Source of the DNA: Pseudomonas sp. GM79
GTDB taxonomy: Bacteria; Pseudomonadota; Gammaproteobacteria; Pseudomonadales; Pseudomonadaceae
DNA: 64,000 bases
Direction: 5' to 3'
Assembly (NCBI RefSeq): GCF_000282495.1
Contig: NZ_AKJE01000112.1
Location: 1 to 64,000 of the forward strand
The first letter of the stretch is position 1. Each line of letters starts with the position of its first letter. Below the pieces are notes generated by a model. That model saw nothing but the letters and a program-made list of their open reading frames with translations. It did no database searches and had not been told where the DNA came from. The position numbers and the translations under genes are program-made. Below, one piece after another: positions 60,482 through 64,000 of this stretch.

Positions 60482-60810
60482 ATTGCGCTGGATTCCTGCG
60501 TGAGTCTCGCACAAGGATAGCGTAGACAGGTGAAGTGACGTCCGTCACCGCGATCCACGCTAAGACTAGCGCGAGGGCCAAAAAGTGCCGCGAGACCGGC
60601 GGCTAAATTTTTATCTGCCGCGTGACTGGCGGCCCAGGCCCGCACTGGCGAGGCATCGCCGTAGGGTTTGCTGATACACAATATGAACACCCCTCTTCTC
60701 TCTATAGTCAGCTGCAGCATCGAGAAGTGCGCTGATCCTCTGTCCAACTGTAGACGGTTGCCGGGACGATATTGCTCAATTGAGAAATATCGTTGCGCAA
60801 TTTCCGCATC
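60478..60810 (-). pseudogene. algZ: Remnant of algZ/fimS sensor kinase, C-terminal fragment
   Basis: An open frame of about 110 codons keeps scattered parts of the AlgZ C-terminal ATPase half in the right order: AEIAQRYFSIEQYRPGNRLQ, then GVFILCISKPYGDAS, then LAALFGPRASLSVDRGDGRH and TCLRYPCARL up to the stop. The membrane helices, the phospho-acceptor histidine region and the N-box helix between the first two parts are missing, and the G-box segment reads unlike a kinase. I compare with AlgZ from memory. The frame has no useful start codon or ribosome binding site, so it is best called a pseudogene formed by large deletions. Confidence 0.75.
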
Positions 60811-60840
60811 GCTTGCTTCGAGCGGGGGTCGCACGATAAG

Positions 60841-60872
60841 AAAAAAACCTGTCGACCAGTGTCAGCGACAGG
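60841..60872 (-). terminator. Leftward terminator between argH and the algZ remnant
   Basis: On the minus strand CCTGTCG-CTGACACTGGT-CGACAGG is followed by TTTTTTT: a 7-bp stem, 11-base loop and seven-T tail. It would stop leftward transcripts before the algZ remnant and algR. No leftward gene that it could serve lies between it and argH. Confidence 0.6.
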
Positions 60873-60942
60873 ATTGGCAACCCTGTTATTATCCGCGTCA
60901 GCGTTTCACGCCATCTTTCTTCAAGCCGATACGAGCGAATTC

Positions 60943-62337
60943 ATGAGCACTGACAAGACCAATCAGTCCTGGGGCGGCCGCTTCAGTGAACCCGTCGACG
61001 CCTTCGTCGCCCGCTTCACCGCCTCCGTCACCTTCGACCAGCGCCTGTATCGCCACGACATCATGGGCTCGATCGCCCACGCCAGCATGCTGGCCAAGGT
61101 CGGCGTGCTGACCGATGCCGAGCGCGACAGCATCATCGATGGCCTGAACACCATCCAGGGTGAAATCGAGGCCGGCCAGTTCGACTGGCGCATCGACCTT
61201 GAAGACGTACACATGAACATCGAGGCGCGTCTGACCGACCGCATCGGCGTGACCGGTAAAAAGCTGCACACCGGCCGCAGCCGTAACGACCAGGTCGCCA
61301 CCGACATCCGTCTGTGGCTGCGTGACGAGATCGACCTGATCCTGGGCGAAATCACCCGCCTGCAACAAGGCTTGCTGGAGCAGGCCGAGCGCGAAGCCGC
61401 CAGCATCATGCCGGGCTTCACTCACCTGCAAACCGCGCAGCCGGTGACCTTCGGGCACCACATGCTGGCCTGGTTCGAAATGCTCAGCCGCGACTACGAG
61501 CGTCTGGTCGACTGCCGCAAGCGCACCAACCGCATGCCGCTGGGCAGCGCCGCGCTGGCGGGCACCACTTACCCGATCGACCGCGAGTACACCGCTCAAC
61601 TGCTGGGCTTCGACGCAGTCGGCGGTAACTCCCTGGACAACGTGTCCGATCGCGACTTCGCTATCGAATTCTGCTCGGCCGCGAGCATCGCGATGATGCA
61701 CTTGTCGCGTTTCTCCGAAGAACTGGTGCTGTGGACCAGCGCGCAATTCCAGTTCATCGATCTGCCGGACCGTTTCTGCACCGGCAGCTCGATCATGCCG
61801 CAAAAGAAAAACCCGGACGTACCGGAACTGGTTCGCGGCAAGACTGGCCGGGTATTCGGCGCATTGATGGGCTTGCTGACCCTGATGAAAGGCCAACCAT
61901 TGGCCTACAACAAGGACAACCAGGAAGACAAGGAGCCGCTGTTCGACGCCGCCGACACCCTGCGCGATTCGCTGCGAGCCTTTGCCGACATGATCCCGGC
62001 GATCAAGCCGAAACACGCGATGATGCGCGAAGCGGCTCTGCGCGGTTTCTCCACCGCCACTGATCTGGCTGACTACCTGGTGCGCCGTGGCCTGCCGTTC
62101 CGTGATTGCCACGAGATCGTCGGCCATGCGGTGAAGTATGGCGTGGACACCGGCAAGGATCTGGCGGAAATGAGCCTGGAAGAACTGCGCAAGTTCAGCG
62201 ACCAGATCGAACAGGACGTATTTGCCGTGCTGACCCTGGAAGGCTCGGTGAATGCCCGTGACCATATCGGCGGGACTGCGCCGGCGCAGGTCAAGAAGGC
62301 TGTTGCTCGCGGCCAGGCGCTGCTCGCCAGCCGTTAA
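60943..62337 (+). CDS. argH: Argininosuccinate lyase
   Basis: The 464-residue last enzyme of arginine synthesis splits argininosuccinate into arginine and fumarate. It has the fumarase/aspartase superfamily signature GSSIMPQKKNPDVPE in the mobile catalytic loop, the N-terminal WGGRFSEPVDAFVARF and the conserved LHTGRSRNDQVATD. The start at 60943 gives the family N-terminus. It diverges from algR, and the 460-base gap holds only the algZ remnant, a terminator and its own promoter. Confidence 0.98.
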   Translation: MSTDKTNQSWGGRFSEPVDAFVARFTASVTFDQRLYRHDIMGSIAHASMLAKVGVLTDAERDSIIDGLNTIQGEIEAGQFDWRIDLEDVHMNIEARLTDRIGVTGKKLHTGRSRNDQVATDIRLWLRDEIDLILGEITRLQQGLLEQAEREAASIMPGFTHLQTAQPVTFGHHMLAWFEMLSRDYERLVDCRKRTNRMPLGSAALAGTTYPIDREYTAQLLGFDAVGGNSLDNVSDRDFAIEFCSAASIAMMHLSRFSEELVLWTSAQFQFIDLPDRFCTGSSIMPQKKNPDVPELVRGKTGRVFGALMGLLTLMKGQPLAYNKDNQEDKEPLFDAADTLRDSLRAFADMIPAIKPKHAMMREAALRGFSTATDLADYLVRRGLPFRDCHEIVGHAVKYGVDTGKDLAEMSLEELRKFSDQIEQDVFAVLTLEGSVNARDHIGGTAPAQVKKAVARGQALLASR

Positions 62338-62340
62338 AAG

Positions 62341-62449
62341 CATCGCGGGCAAGCCCGCTCCCACAAGGATCTCCGACGGGCCAAAATCTATGGCAGACAG
62401 AGAAACCTGTGGGAGCGGCGGTGCGACGATTCGACTTGCCCGCGATGAC
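62341..62449. repeat. REP doublet, long-arm variant
   Basis: CATCGCGGGCAAGCCCGCTC at 62341 is paired with a right copy from 62407 reading TGTGGGAGCGG, then CGGTGCGACGATTCGA, then CTTGCCCGCGAT. The 16 extra bases interrupt the usual GGGCTTG core. Confidence 0.75.
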
Positions 62450-62471
62450 TGACTTCAGAGCACTACAAAAC

Positions 62472-63131
62472 CTACTTTTTGGACGCGATCATCTCCAGGA
62501 ACGCTGGCATCGCCGCGTCCTTGTCCTTTGCGATCCGCTGCACATGCGGATTCTGCTCCAGACGCTCCAGCAGCGCCCTGGCCGCCGGCATCTCGGCCAA
62601 CAGATCGATATCAAACAGCTTCTGCGCCACGGCACGCGCCAACGGCACGCTGTAGAGGAAATACAGATCGGCCACGCTCAGGCTGTCACCCGCCACATAG
62701 GGGGCGAACTTGCCATGCCTGCTCAGGGCAGCAAAGCCCAGCAGCAACTCGGCCTTGGTTTTCTCTTTGATCGCGTCCGGCACGGCCATACCGAAGAACG
62801 CCTCGGCATAGCACGCGCGGCCCGGCAACTCGATGTACAGCTCGATCTCCTTGGCCAGCGCCAACACCTGCGCCCGTTCGAACGGATCACTGGGTAGCAG
62901 CGGCGTGCCTTTCTGGCTCTGCTCGAGGTACTCGAGAATCACGCTGGTTTCATTGATGAAACCTTGTTCGACGCCCAGCACTGGAACCTTTCCGCGTGGG
63001 CTGATGGCTAGCGTCTCGGGGGTAGTGCCCGGGTAAAACGGCACCTCTTCAAACGGCAGTCCCTTCTCCAGCAACGCCAGCTTGACCATGTTGTAGTAGT
63101 TGCTGACGCAAAATCCATAAAGCTTGAGCAT
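62472..63131 (-). CDS. Glutathione S-transferase family protein
   Basis: A 219-residue cytosolic GST. The thioredoxin-like N-terminal domain (about 1-80) runs MLKLYGFCVSNYYNMVKLAL with the glutathione cis-proline in GKVPVLGV and the gamma-glutamyl site NETSVILEYLEQ. The helical C-terminal domain includes SLSVADLYFLYSVPLARAV. The candidate catalytic Ser/Cys is in the FCVSNYY loop. The substrate is unknown. The ATG at 63131 is preferred to an upstream in-frame ATG because the fold starts there. Confidence 0.92.
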   Translation of the reverse strand: MLKLYGFCVSNYYNMVKLALLEKGLPFEEVPFYPGTTPETLAISPRGKVPVLGVEQGFINETSVILEYLEQSQKGTPLLPSDPFERAQVLALAKEIELYIELPGRACYAEAFFGMAVPDAIKEKTKAELLLGFAALSRHGKFAPYVAGDSLSVADLYFLYSVPLARAVAQKLFDIDLLAEMPAARALLERLEQNPHVQRIAKDKDAAMPAFLEMIASKK

Positions 63132-63256
63132 TACATAGCCTCCAGGCCGTGCAAGGGGTTGGCAGCGCCAGTTATAGAACGCCCGGGCACTTCTTGCCAG
63201 CAGCATCACAGCGCTGAATGCAGGTAAACTGGCCGCCTTAACTTGAGGAGCCTGCC

Positions 63257-63541
63257 ATGAGCGAGCCAACTGATATCGAGATCGACGAAGAAGAGTTCGC
63301 CGAAAACACCCTGATCGAAGCCATCGAGAACCAGATAGAAAGCGATAACCCGCCAGCGGCCAAGGCGACCTTCAACAAGCTGACCCTGGTGGGTTACGAG
63401 CGTGAGGAAATCCTCAACCTGATGGCCCACGTGCTGGCGGTGGAAATCGACGCAATCCTCGAAGAAGACCGCCCGTTCAACAGCGAATGGTACGAAACTG
63501 CGCTGCGCGCTCTGCCAGAGTTGCCACCGGAAAAGAAATAA
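63257..63541 (+). CDS. Small acidic protein, 94 residues
   Basis: A strongly acidic N-terminus (MSEPTDIEIDEEEFAENTLI) is followed by a helical part with KATFNKLTLVGYEREEILNL and HVLAVEIDAILEEDRPF. It has no signal peptide or membrane segment. A TTGAGGAGCC site precedes the ATG. I do not recognise a named family with certainty; it looks like a conserved pseudomonad hypothetical. It is a single-gene unit ahead of a repeat. Confidence 0.78.
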   Translation: MSEPTDIEIDEEEFAENTLIEAIENQIESDNPPAAKATFNKLTLVGYEREEILNLMAHVLAVEIDAILEEDRPFNSEWYETALRALPELPPEKK

Positions 63542-63556
63542 GCCAACACCCCTCCC

Positions 63557-63648
63557 CTGTAGGAGCGAGGCTTGCCCGCGAAGGACTCACCGCGGTCTAT
63601 CTGCAAAATCGCGTCACCGTTCTTCGCGGGCAAGCCTCGCTCCTACAG
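63557..63648. repeat. REP doublet, CTGTAGGAGCGAGGCTTGCCCG variant
   Basis: CTGTAGGAGCGAGGCTTGCC at 63557 and its inverted copy GGCAAGCCTCGCTCCTACAG ending 63648: a third sequence variant of the doublets. Confidence 0.87.
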
Positions 63649-63789
63649 AAACCACCCCCGCTACCTGCACCACCCACCGGGGAATGCCCCCCAAGGCGAA
63701 AAAACCCTGTTACGAGCACTGGACATGCTGCGCGAGTGGGATCACCTTAGGAGCGCTATCGTCTAATTCCTAGAAAGTCTGGAGTCCCT

Positions 63790-64000
63790 ATGTCGCTTAC
63801 CCCTGAGTTGGTTGCCGAACTGGAAATCCTCGCCCTCTTCAACCTGGACAGTTCCCAGGAAGGTTTGAAAATTCATCAGACCGCTGCCCCGAAAGCCATT
63901 GCCGCTGCCCAAAGACTGTTCGATAAAGAATTGATCACCCAGCCCGATGGCGGTTATCTGACCAGCCTGGGGCGTGACGCTGCACAAAATGTGCAAACCG
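63790..64000 (+). CDS. TIGR02647-family DNA-binding protein (partial, cut by window end)
   Basis: The first 70 codons of a protein starting MSLTPELVAELEILALFNLD, running open to the last base of the window. The sequence (APKAIAAAQRLFDKELI, then GGYLTSLGRDAAQ) matches the small TIGR02647 family, which has a winged-helix-like look and is found in pseudomonads. A GGAG site lies 6 bases upstream. Only the 3' end is missing. Confidence 0.8.
   Translation, partial: MSLTPELVAELEILALFNLDSSQEGLKIHQTAAPKAIAAAQRLFDKELITQPDGGYLTSLGRDAAQNVQT

Overview
The window is chromosomal DNA from a Pseudomonas, most likely of the P. fluorescens lineage. This rests on the gene content (algP, algQ, algR, the DUF2388, TIGR02444 and TIGR02647 families), the GC-rich codon usage, and about fifteen intergenic REP doublets of the TGTGGGAGCGGGCTTGCTCGCGA type. 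Gene order follows, as I remember it, the P. aeruginosa stretch from the glycine cleavage genes to argH. The species call is inference.

Layout, left to right. 0-5 kb: a CYTH/CHAD triphosphatase, an Lrp/AsnC regulator divergent from a small ACT-like protein, an isolated GspE/PilB-type ATPase and a secreted DUF2388 protein. 5-10 kb: gcvT-gcvH-gcvP, with a terminator and a REP doublet between gcvH and gcvP. 10-13 kb: an iron(III)-type ABC permease and binding protein without an ATPase gene. 13-17.5 kb: a leftward operon yecA-like, pepP, ubiH, a 41-codon ORF missed by length cut-offs, and ubiI. 17.5-20.4 kb: rightward zapB-like, zapA, 6S RNA and fau, then a 49-aa membrane peptide, an EVE protein and a FliL-like protein. 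20.5-28.4 kb: a quinone oxidoreductase, glpT behind two GlpR-like operators, a ChaC-like cyclotransferase, an Fe-S flavin reductase coupled to ubiD, rho and trxA.

28.4-32.3 kb: a FadR/GntR regulator divergent from a complete polar amino-acid ABC importer. 32.5-37.5 kb: ppx convergent with hemB-ppk, covering polyphosphate turnover and the second step of tetrapyrrole synthesis. 37.6-42.9 kb: DedA, a sterol-desaturase-family protein, ElbB, a YaiI protein and a cytochrome c-FTR1 iron permease. 43-47.8 kb: a five-gene envelope cluster made of two tandem paralogous COG3014-type lipoproteins, a YcfL-like lipoprotein, an LpoB-like lipoprotein and a secreted CsgG/LpoB-like protein. 48-53 kb: a LysE exporter, a short MscS-like channel translationally coupled to an ABC-F ATPase, a TIGR02444 protein and the histone-like algP with a DNA tandem repeat.

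53-62 kb: an FKBP isomerase, algQ/rsd, dsbB, hemC-hemD-hemX-hemY, algR and argH. Between algR and argH, where the AlgZ/FimS sensor kinase gene is expected, only a collapsed C-terminal remnant of algZ remains, preceded by a leftward terminator. 62-64 kb: a glutathione S-transferase, a small acidic protein and the start of a TIGR02647 protein cut by the window edge.

The window is mostly core genome. I saw no prophage, integrase, insertion sequence, CRISPR array, tRNA or rRNA. The points most worth following are the algZ remnant, the duplicated lipoprotein cluster, the two small ORFs and the regulatory palindromes. All family assignments come from reading the translated sequence; no database search was run.
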